This document shows, one piece after another, positions 35,171 through 44,988 of a stretch of DNA of 64,000 bases; position 1 is the stretch's first letter; each line of letters opens with the position of its first letter. The notes beneath the pieces were generated by a model. It was not told where the DNA came from. It saw nothing but the letters and a program-made list of their open reading frames with translations, and did no database searches. This stretch comes from Prevotellaceae bacterium UBA4361. GTDB lineage: Bacteria > Bacteroidota > Bacteroidia > Bacteroidales > Bacteroidaceae. The position numbers and the translations under genes were made by a program. The stretch covers positions 1-64,000 of the forward strand of contig DGSN01000059.1 of assembly GCA_002393575.1 (NCBI GenBank), written 5' to 3'.

Positions 35171-36091
35171 TTACTTATTTACTTGGAACTTTGTGATACC
35201 ATCCTTGATGAAACCTACAATCTGCTTTGCTGCTGCAATACCAGCATTGATGTTAGCTTCAGCTGTCTGTGCACCCATCTTCTTAGGAGTTGAGAAGTAA
35301 CGTCCTTCGAACTGGGCAAATTCTGCATCAGCATCTGGCTTGATGTCGGTAATGTACTTGAGGTCGGTGCGTTCTGCAAGCAATTCGATGAGTTCTGGTT
35401 CGTTGATGACTTCCTTACGTGCAGTGTTCACTACGATACCGCCTTTCTTCATCTTGCTGACAAGTGCCTTGTTGATGCTCTGTTTTGTTTCAGCAGTAGC
35501 AGGGATATGAAGACTGACAACGTCACAAGTTTCGAACAATTCATCCTGATTCTTTGCTGCATGAACGCCAGCTGCTTCAATCACTTCAGCAGGACAATAA
35601 GCATCGTAAGCATAAACTTCCATTCCAAAGCCTTTTGCAATGCGAGCTACGTTGCGACCAACATTACCAAATGCAAGGATGCCAAGTTTCTTACCCAAAA
35701 GTTCTGTACCAGCTTTGCCGTTGAAGAAATTACGAACAGCAAAGACAAGTAAACCAAACACAAGTTCTGCCACTGCATTTGCATTCTGTCCAGGTGTATT
35801 CATCACCACTACATTGTGAGCAGTGGCAGCATCAAGATCAACATTGTCATATCCTGCACCAGCACGCACTACAATCTTGAGTTGCTTTGCTGCATCCAGC
35901 ACTTCTGCATCGATTTTGTCAGAACGAATGATAATGGCATCTGCATCAGCTACAGCATCGAGCAACTGCTGCTTTTCAGTATATTTTTCAAGAATAGCAA
36001 GTTCGAAACCTGCTGCATCAACTTCTTTCTTTATACCTTCTACAGCCACTGGTGCAAAAGGTTTCTCTGTTGCAATAAGTACTTTCGTCAT
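35171..36091 (-). CDS. serA: D-3-phosphoglycerate dehydrogenase, short form
   Basis: 306 residues; oxidises 3-phosphoglycerate with NAD+ in serine synthesis. The Rossmann motif is LGILAFGNVGRNVARIA; the catalytic Arg is in VVNTARKEVINEPEL. There is no C-terminal ACT domain, so serine feedback through ACT is not expected. The usual TPHIG segment with the catalytic His reads TPKKMGAQT here (Lys in place of His), and the usual DVFExEP segment with the Glu partner reads TDIKPDA. Follows serC (115-bp gap) and precedes DUF1015 on the same strand. Confidence 0.9.
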   Translation of the reverse strand: MTKVLIATEKPFAPVAVEGIKKEVDAAGFELAILEKYTEKQQLLDAVADADAIIIRSDKIDAEVLDAAKQLKIVVRAGAGYDNVDLDAATAHNVVVMNTPGQNANAVAELVFGLLVFAVRNFFNGKAGTELLGKKLGILAFGNVGRNVARIAKGFGMEVYAYDAYCPAEVIEAAGVHAAKNQDELFETCDVVSLHIPATAETKQSINKALVSKMKKGGIVVNTARKEVINEPELIELLAERTDLKYITDIKPDADAEFAQFEGRYFSTPKKMGAQTAEANINAGIAAAKQIVGFIKDGITKFQVNK

Positions 36092-36136
36092 GTTGTGTAA
36101 CGATTTTTGAATTGATTTTATTTGATTAAAATGAAA

Positions 36137-36189
36137 ACGGATTTACAACTTGCGATGCTTGCAACAGGAATCGTAAATCGTAAATCCGT
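36137..36189. repeat. Perfect 10-bp inverted repeat between serC and serA
   Basis: ACGGATTTAC (36137-36146) is inverted at 36180-36189, with an extra GTAAATC copy just before the right arm. It is of the same word type as the elements at 35.07 and 41.46 kb. Confidence 0.6.
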
Positions 36190-36206
36190 GAGCTTTAAAG
36201 TTTTGA

Positions 36207-37274
36207 TTAGTGAGCTTTTTCAAATTCCTGCATTGTGGCTACAAGAGCTTTCACACCTTCGAGAGGCATTGCGTTGTAGCAACTTGCACGGAAACCACCG
36301 ACAGAACGATGACCCTTCACGCCGACCATGCCCTTAGAAGTGGCAAATGCCATGAAGTCTGCTTCGAGTTCCTTGTATTCATCGTTGAGAACAAAGCAAA
36401 TGTTCATCACAGAACGGTCTTCTTCATTTGCAGTTCCACGGAATATCTTGTTGCGGTCGATTTCGTCATAGAGGATTTTCGCACGTTCGTTTGCACGGCG
36501 ATCCATTTCTTTCACACCGCCTTGAGCCTTAATCCATTTGAGGTTCTGAAGCGCGCAGTAAACAGGAACTACAGGAGGAGTATTGAACATAGAACCCTTC
36601 TCGATGTGAGTGCGATAGTCGAGCATGGTAGGAATCTGACGGGACACCTTGCCCAACGCATCTTCTTTCACAAGGATGAAAGTAACACCTGCCATGGAAA
36701 GATTCTTCTGTGCTCCACCATAAATACAGTTGTACTTGCTTACATCAACAGGACGAGAGAAAATATCAGAACTCATGTCGGCAATCAATGGAACAGGACT
36801 GTCAAGCTCCTTACGTATTTCAGTACCATAGATTGTGTTGTTGGTTGTAATGTGGAAATAATCTGCATCAGCAGGAACAGTGAAATCCTTTGGAATATAT
36901 GTATAAGTGGATTCAGCAGAAGATGCAACCTCAACTACTTCACCAAAGAGCTTTGCTTCCTTAATAGCTTTCTTTGCCCAAACACCCGTGTTAAGATATG
37001 CAGCCTTCTTCTCAAGGAAGTTGTAAGGCACCTGGCAGAACTGAAGACTTGCACCACCACCAAGGAAAATCACTTCATAGCCCTGAGGAACATCGAGCAG
37101 TTCCTTGAAAAGAGCCATAGCTTCGTCCATTACTGGCTGAAAGTCTTTAGCACGGTGACTGATTTCCATGAGGGAAAGACCAGAGCCGTTGAAATCCAAA
37201 CATGCATTTGCTGTTGCCTCAATCACCTCGCGAGGAAGGATTGAAGGACCGGCATTGAAATTGTACTTTTTCAT
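36207..37274 (-). CDS. serC: Phosphoserine aminotransferase
   Basis: 355 residues; PLP enzyme that converts 3-phosphohydroxypyruvate and glutamate to phosphoserine. Start [23 protein letters not shown] phosphate site, PLP Lys in [12 protein letters not shown], and the substrate loop [12 protein letters not shown] near the C-terminus are as expected. First gene of the serC-serA-DUF1015 unit. A promoter with both boxes lies at 37396-37426, giving a leader of about 115 nt. Confidence 0.94.
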   Translation of the reverse strand: MKKYNFNAGPSILPREVIEATANACLDFNGSGLSLMEISHRAKDFQPVMDEAMALFKELLDVPQGYEVIFLGGGASLQFCQVPYNFLEKKAAYLNTGVWAKKAIKEAKLFGEVVEVASSAESTYTYIPKDFTVPADADYFHITTNNTIYGTEIRKELDSPVPLIADMSSDIFSRPVDVSKYNCIYGGAQKNLSMAGVTFILVKEDALGKVSRQIPTMLDYRTHIEKGSMFNTPPVVPVYCALQNLKWIKAQGGVKEMDRRANERAKILYDEIDRNKIFRGTANEEDRSVMNICFVLNDEYKELEADFMAFATSKGMVGVKGHRSVGGFRASCYNAMPLEGVKALVATMQEFEKAH

Positions 37275-37395
37275 TGTTTATTATTATTGTTTAAACGAAT
37301 TTTATACACGCAATTTTCATACCTCACGCTAAGTTGGGAACAAATGTAAAACTGCAAGTATAACTACTTTTTACCTTAAAAGTGATAAGACACTG

Positions 37396-37426
37396 CAAAT
37401 TTACACAATTTTCCTTTTTTAGCCAA
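37396..37426 (-). promoter_or_regulatory. Bacteroidetes-type promoter for serC
   Basis: On the minus strand TTG (37426-37424), 20 bp, TAAATTTG (37403-37396). A second possible -7 box, TACATTTG, lies closer to the gene at 37348-37341. Confidence 0.55.
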
Positions 37427-37487
37427 CACTCATGTAGCAATTTTGAATAAAAGACTGAATATTAGTTTTAATTTAACAGATTTTGTA

Positions 37488-38468
37488 TCAAATTGCTGAG
37501 TTGTGAAGTATGTCGAGAAGGTTGTGATCTATCTTGCGGTTTTCGCGCACAGCACGAGAGAACGGCACATAGACAATAGCATCATTGTCAATTCCAATCA
37601 TCACATTACGCAAACCTTTCATCAATGCTTCGATACTGGCAGAACCCATTCGGCTGGCAATGATTCGGTCGTGAGCAGTTGGATGTCCACCACGCTGCAA
37701 GTGTCCAAGGATGGAGATGCGTACATCGATATTTGGATGAGCCTTTTTCACTTCGTCAGCGTATTGCAAGGCACCACCTGAGTTTTCGCTGGCTGCTACA
37801 AGTACAATACTACTGGATTTTGTTTTACGGAAACCAGTTTCAATCGACTGAGCCAACTCGTTGACATCTGTTGAAACGGATGGTATGATAGCATCTTCGC
37901 AACCAGAAGCAATGGCACAATTCAAGGCAAGGAAGCCCGCGTCGTCACCCATCACCTCAACAAAGAACAAGCGCTCATGGCTCGTGGCAGTATCACGGAT
38001 CTTATCTACACACTGCATGATGGTGTTGAGAGCTGTGTCATAACCGATAGTGGTATCCGTACCGCATAAGTTGTTATCGATCGTTGCAGGGATAGCGATG
38101 CAAGGTATATCATATTCTTGAGCAAATATGCGAGCACCATGAATAGTTCCATCACCTCCAATAACAACAAGCGCATCGATTTCTTCTTTTTGGATATTCT
38201 CGAAAGCCTTCTTTCGTCCTTCCTCAGAACGGAAATCTTTGCTTGGGGAGGACTTGAGGATAGTACCACCCTGCTGAATGATGTTACTTACATTCTGAGT
38301 CTTGAACTCAACGATTTCTCCATCAATCAAGCCTTTGTATCCACGATAGACTGCTTTCACACGAAGACCATTGTAAATGGCAGAACGAGTGACGGCACGA
38401 ATGGCACTATTCATGCCTGGCGCATCATTTCCTGATGTTATGATTGCAATTGTTTTTACTTCAGCCAT
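37488..38468 (-). CDS. pfkA: ATP-dependent 6-phosphofructokinase
   Basis: 326 residues; committed step of glycolysis. N-terminal [27 protein letters not shown] (Gly after GGD marks the ATP rather than the PPi type), catalytic-site [31 protein letters not shown] and [14 protein letters not shown]. The active-site block is [10 protein letters not shown] where E. coli has DIKGTDYTIG. The lipoprotein gene 36 bp upstream on the same strand may share its transcript. Confidence 0.93.
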   Translation of the reverse strand: MAEVKTIAIITSGNDAPGMNSAIRAVTRSAIYNGLRVKAVYRGYKGLIDGEIVEFKTQNVSNIIQQGGTILKSSPSKDFRSEEGRKKAFENIQKEEIDALVVIGGDGTIHGARIFAQEYDIPCIAIPATIDNNLCGTDTTIGYDTALNTIMQCVDKIRDTATSHERLFFVEVMGDDAGFLALNCAIASGCEDAIIPSVSTDVNELAQSIETGFRKTKSSSIVLVAASENSGGALQYADEVKKAHPNIDVRISILGHLQRGGHPTAHDRIIASRMGSASIEALMKGLRNVMIGIDNDAIVYVPFSRAVRENRKIDHNLLDILHNSAI

Positions 38469-38504
38469 GGTTGTATTTTATTTTAAGTGGTTATTAATCA
38501 GAAA

Positions 38505-38906
38505 TCAGTTTCTCATGCGAAGACGCCACGTCCCATTGATGCAAACCATCTTCTGAGAACAAAGAATGGAATCTCCATTTGAAAAATACTGTGTGTAGTA
38601 AACAGTGGCAACTGTGTCACCATACATCTTGGCATCTTTCACCTTGTAGCCATTCACCGTTCCCATTGTGCGTTCCGTCATTTTTTGTCGCTGAACAATA
38701 GCTTCTGTGAAGTAATGGGTGCGTATGGAATCAAGTTCCTCTCCAAAGTCCAATTTCGACATGAATTCTTCCTTTTTGCCCTGTGCCAAAAGGTCGAGTG
38801 CCTTTTGAAGTTCTTTCTTAGGAATAGCACCAGGGTCATTGTCCCTATCGCAAGAACTAATGCCAAAGATAAGCAAAATAGACAATATAAAGAAAAGTTT
38901 TTTCAT
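38505..38906 (-). CDS. Small lipoprotein, possibly DUF4878/NTF2-like
   Basis: 133 residues. Signal peptide MKKLFFILSILLIFGISS with Cys19 as the lipid site (GISSC). The mature part begins with a helix (ELQKALDLLAQGKKEEFMSKL) and ends with strands TVATVYYTQYFSNGDSILC and NGTWRLRM, the pattern of small NTF2-like DUF4878 lipoproteins. Family assignment is tentative. It sits 36 bp upstream of pfkA on the same strand. Confidence 0.72.
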   Translation of the reverse strand: MKKLFFILSILLIFGISSCDRDNDPGAIPKKELQKALDLLAQGKKEEFMSKLDFGEELDSIRTHYFTEAIVQRQKMTERTMGTVNGYKVKDAKMYGDTVATVYYTQYFSNGDSILCSQKMVCINGTWRLRMRN

Positions 38907-39079
38907 CTTTTTTCAAAATCGTTTTGAGGAGGAACCATTTTACTTAGAAATTGGTATTACTCCATCGCCAATATGATGACAAGAAATTGCAATCGGGAAC
39001 TGACTGAAACTGTATTGGAGATTAACTTCAGCAAATACCCAATGGAACTTTTATAAATCCCCTGTATCATGAAAGTACT

Positions 39080-39155
39080 TCCCCATTGTTGCGTGAGTCA
39101 CGCCCCATTGCTGCATGAGTCGTGTCCCATTGTTACAAGCGTCGCGTCCCAATGG
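39080..39155 (+). repeat. 22-nt tandem array C (divergent)
   Basis: Three units start at 39080, 39102 and 39124, with a partial fourth (GTCCCAATGG) at 39146. Unit type is (T/G)CCCCATTGyTGCrTGAGTCrC; the third is more degenerate. The period is exactly 22, as in the other arrays, but the sequence has drifted. It lies in a 274-bp spacer between der and the lipoprotein gene. Confidence 0.7.
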
Positions 39156-39180
39156 AAAAAAGAACTATTTTTTCAGCAAT

Positions 39181-40494
39181 TTATTTTTGACGAATATACA
39201 CGTTGATAGGAGTACCCGTTAGGTTCCAATGGTCTCTAATCTGGTTCTCAAGGAAACGCTTATATGGTTCGCGAACATATTGTGGCAGATTGGCGTAGAA
39301 CACAAAGGAAGGAACACGTGTGTTCGGAATCTGCATACAATACTTGATTTTAATATATTTGCCTTTAATAGATGGTGGTGGCGTAGCTTCGATAATAGGA
39401 AGCATCGTTTCATTGAACTTTGCCGTACTGATTTTTGTAGTTCGGTTGTTATACACCTTCTGGCATTCTTCAAGAACACGGAATATGCGTTGTTTTGTCA
39501 GGGCAGAAGCAAAAATGATATTGAAATCGGTAAACGGCGCAAAACGATTTCGGATGGCCTTTTCAAAAAATTGAATGGCCTCGTTGCTCTTGTTTTCCAC
39601 CAAATCCCATTTATTGACAACGACAACTAATCCTTTCTGATTCTTCTGAATAATCTGAAAAATATTGATGTCCTGTCCTTCAATGCCACGGGTTGCATCG
39701 ACCATCAAAACGCATAAATCTGAATTTTCGATGGCACGGATGGAACGCATCACGGAATAGTATTCAAGATCCTCACTCACCTTGTTTTTCTTACGGATAC
39801 CAGCCGTGTCAACAAGATAATAGTTGAATCCATACTTCTCATATTTAGTATAAATAGAGTCGCGGGTTGTGCCTGCAATATCTGTTACCACGTTTCGCTC
39901 ATCTCCAAGGAAGGCATTGATAAGAGATGATTTGCCCGCATTTGGACGACCAACAATAGCTATGCGTGGAATGTCTTCCTCTATGACTTCGTCCATTGTC
40001 TTTGTGAAAGTCTTCACCAAATCATCGAGCAAATCGCCAGTGCCACTACCTGTCAGTGAAGAAATGCAGTAAGGGTCGCCCAGGCCAAGTTTGTAAAACT
40101 CTGGAGCTTCATAGCGCAATTCGTTGGAATCCACCTTGTTGCACACAACGAGTGTAGGAATCTTTGAACGACGGAGGATTTCAGCTACCTCCATGTCAAG
40201 GTCTGTGACACCTGTTTTTATATCAACAAGAAAAAGAATCACATCGCATTCCTCAATGGCAATGAGAACTTGCTTGCGAATTTCTTCTTCGAATATATCA
40301 TCGGAATTAACAACCCAGCCACCCGTATCTACAACGGAGAATTCCTTATTTCCCCACTCGCATTTGCCATACTGACGGTCGCGGGTTGTGCCCGCTTCTT
40401 CGCTTACGATGGCGTGGCGGGTCTTAGTCAATCTATTGAAAAGCGTAGATTTACCCACATTGGGGCGACCTACAATTGCAACTAAATTTCCCAT
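39181..40494 (-). CDS. der: Ribosome-assembly GTPase Der (EngA)
   Basis: 437 residues; tandem-GTPase needed for 50S maturation. Domain 1: [17 protein letters not shown]. Domain 2 from about residue 175: [20 protein letters not shown]-terminal KH-like domain ends [12 protein letters not shown]...NVYIRQK. Usual length. It follows era by 44 bp on the same strand as the last gene of the DUF177-rpmF-fabH-era-der unit. Confidence 0.95.
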   Translation of the reverse strand: MGNLVAIVGRPNVGKSTLFNRLTKTRHAIVSEEAGTTRDRQYGKCEWGNKEFSVVDTGGWVVNSDDIFEEEIRKQVLIAIEECDVILFLVDIKTGVTDLDMEVAEILRRSKIPTLVVCNKVDSNELRYEAPEFYKLGLGDPYCISSLTGSGTGDLLDDLVKTFTKTMDEVIEEDIPRIAIVGRPNAGKSSLINAFLGDERNVVTDIAGTTRDSIYTKYEKYGFNYYLVDTAGIRKKNKVSEDLEYYSVMRSIRAIENSDLCVLMVDATRGIEGQDINIFQIIQKNQKGLVVVVNKWDLVENKSNEAIQFFEKAIRNRFAPFTDFNIIFASALTKQRIFRVLEECQKVYNNRTTKISTAKFNETMLPIIEATPPPSIKGKYIKIKYCMQIPNTRVPSFVFYANLPQYVREPYKRFLENQIRDHWNLTGTPINVYIRQK

Positions 40495-40538
40495 AGTCTA
40501 TAAGTTTGTTTTGATTACGGGGTACTTCATCAAATAAA

Positions 40539-41420
40539 TTAATCAGGATTGTATCCGAAGAGATTGAGTTCTTTGTCGGAATTTCGCCAATCCTTGTCCA
40601 CTTTCACAAATGTTTCAAGATAGATGGATTTTCCAAAGAATTTCTCAAGCGACTTGCGTGCTTCTGTTGCCACTTTCTTGAGCGCCTTACCTTGATGCCC
40701 TATGATAATTCCTTTTTGGGAATCACGCTCAACATAAATGACAGCATTGATATGGATGTGATGCTCGTCCTCTTTGAAACTTTCCACTCCCACTTCCACC
40801 GAGTAAGGAATTTCTTTATCATAATAAAGGAGAATCTTTTCACGAATGATTTCGCTCACAAAGAAACGTGCAGGCTTATCTGTCAGTTGGTCCTTATCGA
40901 AATACGGAGGACTCTCTGGAAGTAATTCACGAATGCGTTTCAAAATGGGATCAATATTGAATTTGGCTATAGCAGAAACTGGTATGATTTCTGCTTTTGG
41001 AAGAATCTCATGCCATTGCTCAACAAGTTGAATGAGTTTTTTCTCATCAATCAAATCAATCTTGTTAATCAATACAATGACAGGGATTTCCATTGTTGCC
41101 ACCTTCGTGAGGAAATCAGAATTCTTGTCGATTTTCTCAATAGGATCTGTAACATAAAGCAAGACATCAGCATCAACAAGAGCACTTTCCGAAAATGCCA
41201 ACATGGATTCTTGGAGCTTGTAATTTGGCTTCAGCACTCCCGGAGTGTCGGAAAACACAATTTGGGCATCATCATCGTTGATGATTCCCATGATACGATG
41301 ACGCGTCGTCTGTGCCTTGAAAGTGGCAATGCTGATGCGTTCTCCTACGAAGAGATTCATCAGCGTGGACTTACCAACATTCGGATTGCCCACTATATTT
41401 ACAAAACCTGATTTGTGCAA
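40539..41420 (-). CDS. era: GTPase Era
   Basis: 293 residues; binds 16S rRNA 3' end during 30S assembly. G1 GNPNVGKST, G2 QTTRHRI, G3 DTPGV, G4 NKID, then a KH domain (DSQKGIIIGHQGKALKKVATEARKSLE with its GxxG). The start codon is TTG at 41420: no in-frame ATG or GTG exists before an upstream stop at about 41453, and the resulting start MHKSGFVNIVGNP matches the family. Lies between fabH (122-bp gap with a palindrome) and der. Confidence 0.94.
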   Translation of the reverse strand: MHKSGFVNIVGNPNVGKSTLMNLFVGERISIATFKAQTTRHRIMGIINDDDAQIVFSDTPGVLKPNYKLQESMLAFSESALVDADVLLYVTDPIEKIDKNSDFLTKVATMEIPVIVLINKIDLIDEKKLIQLVEQWHEILPKAEIIPVSAIAKFNIDPILKRIRELLPESPPYFDKDQLTDKPARFFVSEIIREKILLYYDKEIPYSVEVGVESFKEDEHHIHINAVIYVERDSQKGIIIGHQGKALKKVATEARKSLEKFFGKSIYLETFVKVDKDWRNSDKELNLFGYNPD

Positions 41421-41457
41421 AGTGATATTATTGTTTGAGTATGTTTTGAATTAAAAA

Positions 41458-41516
41458 ACCGCGGATTTTGCAGATTCGCAGATGTTTGTCATCCGTAAAT
41501 CCGTAAAATCCGTGGT
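41458..41516. repeat. Inverted repeat between fabH and era
   Basis: ACCGCGGATTTT (41458-41469) pairs with AAAATCCGTGGT (41505-41516), 11 of 12 positions. The GCAGATTCGCAGAT interior makes it similar in design to the AAACCACGAATT palindromes. Confidence 0.6.
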
Positions 41517-41542
41517 AGGTATGAGTAAGAATGGATTCTTGA

Positions 41543-42559
41543 TTACTTGCTGAACTTAGAGCCGTCGTAAGCCCACTTCATGTAGGAAGCGCCCCATGTG
41601 AAACCAGCACCAAAAGCTGTAAAGATGAGGTTATCGCCTCGTTTCAATTTCGATTCATATTCCCAAAGGCAAAGTGGCAGCGTACCTCCCGAGGTGTTTG
41701 CCATGTGCTCAATGTTAATCATAACTTTGTCTTCAGGAACACCAATGCGGCGAGCTACAGCGGTTTCAATTCGAACATTTGCCTGATGTGGAACAATCCA
41801 AGCGATATTTTCCTTCGTGAGATTGTTGCGCTTAGCAATGATTTCAACAGCATCCGACATGTTGGTGACAGCATATTTAAACACTGTTCTACCTTCTTGA
41901 TAGATGAAGTGAAGTCGCTTATCCACAGACTCATGCGATGGCATCTGAGCAGAGCCACCGGCAGCCATGTGGAGAGGCTCGTAATGGCTATCTGTGCGGA
42001 GATAGCTGTCAATCAGGCCGTAATCTTCAGTGGTAGCTTCCATCATCACGCATCCTGCTCCATCTCCAAAAATTGGGCATGTGGTGCGATCCATATAGTT
42101 TGTCATCGACGAAACCATATCTCCGCCGCAAACAATGATGCGCTTATGACGTCCGCTTTGTATCATGCTGGCTCCAACCTCCATGGCATAAAGGAATCCC
42201 GCACAGGCTGCCTCCATATCAAAGCCAAAAGCATTCTTGAAACCAAGATTTCCGATGACAAGAGATGCTGTGGATGGGAAATGATAGTCGGGAGTTGTGG
42301 TTGCACAAATAACAGCTTCGATGGTGTCTGGGTCTGCTTGGGTTTTCTGCATGAGCTCCTGCACAGCTTTGGTAAACAAATAAGATGTACCAGCTCCTTG
42401 ACGCTCATCATCCCTCAAGATATGACGTGACTTCACGCCAATGCGCTCCATAATCCATTCATCAGTAGTATCCACAATTCTCGACATTTCGTCGTTATCG
42501 AGGATATACTTTGGAACGTATCCACCAACTCCTGTTACTACAGCATTAATTTTTTCCAT
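41543..42559 (-). CDS. fabH: Beta-ketoacyl-ACP synthase III
   Basis: 338 residues; starts fatty-acid synthesis by condensing acyl-CoA with malonyl-ACP. Catalytic Cys119 (EAACAGFLYAME), His in WIVPHQANVRI and Asn in MANTSGGT; N-terminal AVVTGVGGYVPKYILDN. Normal length. It follows rpmF by 9 bp. plsX, which sits between rpmF and fabH in enterobacteria, is absent here. Confidence 0.95.
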   Translation of the reverse strand: MEKINAVVTGVGGYVPKYILDNDEMSRIVDTTDEWIMERIGVKSRHILRDDERQGAGTSYLFTKAVQELMQKTQADPDTIEAVICATTTPDYHFPSTASLVIGNLGFKNAFGFDMEAACAGFLYAMEVGASMIQSGRHKRIIVCGGDMVSSMTNYMDRTTCPIFGDGAGCVMMEATTEDYGLIDSYLRTDSHYEPLHMAAGGSAQMPSHESVDKRLHFIYQEGRTVFKYAVTNMSDAVEIIAKRNNLTKENIAWIVPHQANVRIETAVARRIGVPEDKVMINIEHMANTSGGTLPLCLWEYESKLKRGDNLIFTAFGAGFTWGASYMKWAYDGSKFSK

Positions 42560-42568
42560 ATCTAATAA

Positions 42569-42754
42569 TTAGATTGCAGCTTCCTTAACAATAGCTACCT
42601 TACCACGATAGTATCCACATGCAGCGCATACTGTGTGATATACATAGAATTCACCACAATTTGGGCAAACTGCCAATGTTGGAGCTACTGCTACGTCGTG
42701 TGTTCTTCTCTTACGTCCACGTGTCTTTGACTGTCTTCTTTTAGGATGTGCCAT
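42569..42754 (-). CDS. rpmF: 50S ribosomal protein L32
   Basis: 61 residues. N-terminal MAHPKRRQSKTRGRKRRTHD is diagnostic, and the zinc knuckle CPNC...CAAC is intact, so this is the zinc-binding form. It lies 9 bp after the DUF177 gene and 9 bp before fabH, inside one operon. Confidence 0.97.
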   Translation of the reverse strand: MAHPKRRQSKTRGRKRRTHDVAVAPTLAVCPNCGEFYVYHTVCAACGYYRGKVAIVKEAAI

Positions 42755-42763
42755 TTTCTTACA

Positions 42764-43369
42764 CTAATTTTTATTGTTATCAACTAATTTTTTTAATACT
42801 TCCCATCGTGGGTCAACAGGATTCCGTTCGGAACGGTTTGCGTCATCAGAAACCTCATCAGAATCCGCCGTCTCATCGTTGGGCATTTCATCGTCTTTTG
42901 CATCCTCTCCGCTACTTCGGGTAGCTTGATGTTTGGAAAGTTCCTCCATCATGGCTTTGTCGCACATCCCAGGTTCGTGGACCAAGCTGATTGGCATGCT
43001 GAGCGCAATGAACTCATAAATAGGCTGCAACACATTCAGAAAACCACTCTCATGATTCACTGTAATGATGTTGCCGTCGTCTGAATCGTCGTCACCAAGT
43101 TTTGCCATTAATTCGTTTGTCGTGTCTATCCGCAATTCTAAGTCCGCCAAACAACGATTGCATGGAGTAGTAACAACTCCTTCAGAATGGATACAGAAAC
43201 GAAATAAGCCTTGCGAAGCAGAAGTGCATTTCACAACGCTCTTGACGTTGCCACGGTCTATAAGTCCGTCTATTGCCTCGAAGACAGCATCGTTAACCTG
43301 AAATTCAAATGTCTTTCCCGCTAAATTGCTATCAAGCAAGTCTATATTGTAATCGTCTCTTTTTTCCAT
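42764..43369 (-). CDS. DUF177 (YceD-like) protein
   Basis: 201 residues. Family member of YceD, linked with L32 and 23S rRNA maturation. Core CTSASQGLFRFCIHSEGVVTTPCNRCLADLELRID carries the family CxRC motif; a very acidic tail follows. The frame is open to 43402, but that codon lies inside the promoter, so the ATG at 43369 (MEKRDDYNIDLL) is the most plausible start; ATGs in between cannot be excluded. First gene of the unit rpmF-fabH-era-der. Confidence 0.85.
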   Translation of the reverse strand: MEKRDDYNIDLLDSNLAGKTFEFQVNDAVFEAIDGLIDRGNVKSVVKCTSASQGLFRFCIHSEGVVTTPCNRCLADLELRIDTTNELMAKLGDDDSDDGNIITVNHESGFLNVLQPIYEFIALSMPISLVHEPGMCDKAMMEELSKHQATRSSGEDAKDDEMPNDETADSDEVSDDANRSERNPVDPRWEVLKKLVDNNKN

Positions 43370-43399
43370 ATCGAACATGCACATTTGCATTTCAACGTG

Positions 43400-43407
43400 C
43401 AAAGATA
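43400..43407 (-). promoter_or_regulatory. Putative -7 box for the DUF177-rpmF-fabH-era-der unit
   Basis: The minus strand reads TATCTTTG. A TTG at 43428-43426 is 18 bp upstream, slightly short of the usual 19-21. Its position decides the start of the DUF177 gene. Confidence 0.55.
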
Positions 43408-43532
43408 CAAAGAAAAACCTAATTACAAGTTATAATTATGCAAATTTCTTGTATCTGACCAATGTTTTTGTCTCTTTTTCGACTGAAATGTCTTTTCAAA
43501 AGACTCGATTTCATCGACTCATTGTGCTTTTA

Positions 43533-44798
43533 TCACTTTGGAAGTTCAACCCTAAAAGTAGTTCCCTTCCCTATTTCGGACGATTTCACAAAAATGCGTC
43601 CCTTATGATATTCTTCCACAATTCGCTTTGCCAACGAAAGACCAAGTCCCCACCCTCTTTTCTTTGTTGTGAATCCAGGTTTGAATACCGAACCGAAATT
43701 CGACTTTGCAATGCCCTTTCCAGTATCTTTAAAATCCAAAGCAATGTGATGATCCGTTTCTTCAAAATAAATATCAATGGAGCCATTGCCAGACATGGCA
43801 TCTACAGCATTCTTGCACAGGTTTTCCGCTACCCATTCAAAGAGCGAAGCAACAAGGTTGACAATTACAGGTTCTGAAGGAAGATGGCTCGTTATTTTCA
43901 CTTTGTTGGATGTGCGCTTATCCATATATTCCACAACACGATTGATGACGGCGCATAAATCTTCTGGTTTTGGCTCTGGAATAGAACCGATTTTTGAGAA
44001 ACGCTCGGCAATGCGTTCCAGACGCTTGACATCTTTTTCCATTTCAGGCAATAGCACATCGTCTGGGTATGTCTCTTTCAGTACTTCAGACCAAGCCATG
44101 AGGGAAGAAATAGGAGTACCCAATTGGTGTGCTGTTTCTTTGGATAATCCCACCCACACTTTGTTTTGCTCTGCTTTCATGGATGAGAAGAGCGCAAAAA
44201 TAGCAATCAGCACAAAGATGACAACAACGCTCAACTGAATATAAGGATAAACAGCCAAACGCTTGAGCATCAAAGATTCTCCATAACAGATTTCGATATA
44301 ATCCGCGTTAGCTTGTTCCGTTTGCGGTTGAATAACCGTGAAAGAGTCCGAATTCTTCTGAGCTGAATCTATGTATTGATTGGAAAACTCCTCCGTCTCA
44401 TCAAACATGATTTCGTCAGAGGGTTGCGTGATGAAAATGCGAATGGAGTTATCTTCATCCTGCATTTTTCTGGCTTTCTCCTTCAGAATCGAAATAGAGT
44501 CTTCGTCTTCCTTGAATGTCAGGCCTAAATTTCGATGTGTCTGCACATTGCCATAGCGGTCTAACACAATGACGGGAATCGTATTATTGCCGTTGATGAC
44601 TTTCAGCACAAGGTTTAAGTCCGTGTTTTCATCAGCAGCATTGAGCGAACGCATAGCTTCAGCCCACACCTCCATGCGGTTCTTCTCCTCCACCTGCAAA
44701 TCATGGGTGAGATAATTAGAAATCAACAAAGATGCTATGGCAATGAGAATAGCCATAACTATCAGAATAATCTTTATGTTGCGTATTCGTTCAAACAT
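43533..44798 (-). CDS. Membrane sensor histidine kinase, orphan
   Basis: 421 residues. Two transmembrane helices (about 9-29 and 186-206) bracket a periplasmic sensor of about 155 residues of no recognised family. The kinase core starts with H-box KETAHQLGTPISS (His224), then N-box ENLCKNAVDAM, G1 DTGKGIAKS and the lid and G2 region GWGLGLSLAKRIVEEYHKG. The H-box sequence AHQLGTP is the type found in many Bacteroidetes kinases. No response regulator lies nearby, so its partner is encoded elsewhere. Signal unknown. Confidence 0.88.
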   Translation of the reverse strand: MFERIRNIKIILIVMAILIAIASLLISNYLTHDLQVEEKNRMEVWAEAMRSLNAADENTDLNLVLKVINGNNTIPVIVLDRYGNVQTHRNLGLTFKEDEDSISILKEKARKMQDEDNSIRIFITQPSDEIMFDETEEFSNQYIDSAQKNSDSFTVIQPQTEQANADYIEICYGESLMLKRLAVYPYIQLSVVVIFVLIAIFALFSSMKAEQNKVWVGLSKETAHQLGTPISSLMAWSEVLKETYPDDVLLPEMEKDVKRLERIAERFSKIGSIPEPKPEDLCAVINRVVEYMDKRTSNKVKITSHLPSEPVIVNLVASLFEWVAENLCKNAVDAMSGNGSIDIYFEETDHHIALDFKDTGKGIAKSNFGSVFKPGFTTKKRGWGLGLSLAKRIVEEYHKGRIFVKSSEIGKGTTFRVELPK

Positions 44799-44884
44799 TT
44801 ATTCAACCATTCAGATATATGCACACAAAAGAAATAACGTATTATTTCAGATATTATTGTTTGTTCAAGAGTGTTTGTTTTAAC

Positions 44885-44921
44885 AATAAAAACCGTCGCG
44901 AAGAATCACTCCCCACGACGG
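44885..44921 (-). terminator. Intrinsic terminator after the TPR gene
   Basis: The minus strand reads CCGTCG (44921-44916) ... CGACGG (44898-44893), then TTTTTATTG. An inner GGAG/CTTC pairing extends the stem. Confidence 0.65.
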
Positions 44922-44988
44922 ATAAAATCAGTATATAATTTCGCAAATTCTCTCTTATTGAGAGTCGTTTATCTTGAATCTTATCTTG

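Noticed and set aside
36210..37244. 344-codon frame antisense to serC
   Set aside because: Cys/His-rich shadow of serC with no family resemblance.
43370..43402. N-terminal extension of the DUF177 gene
   Set aside because: The first codon overlaps the TATCTTTG promoter box.
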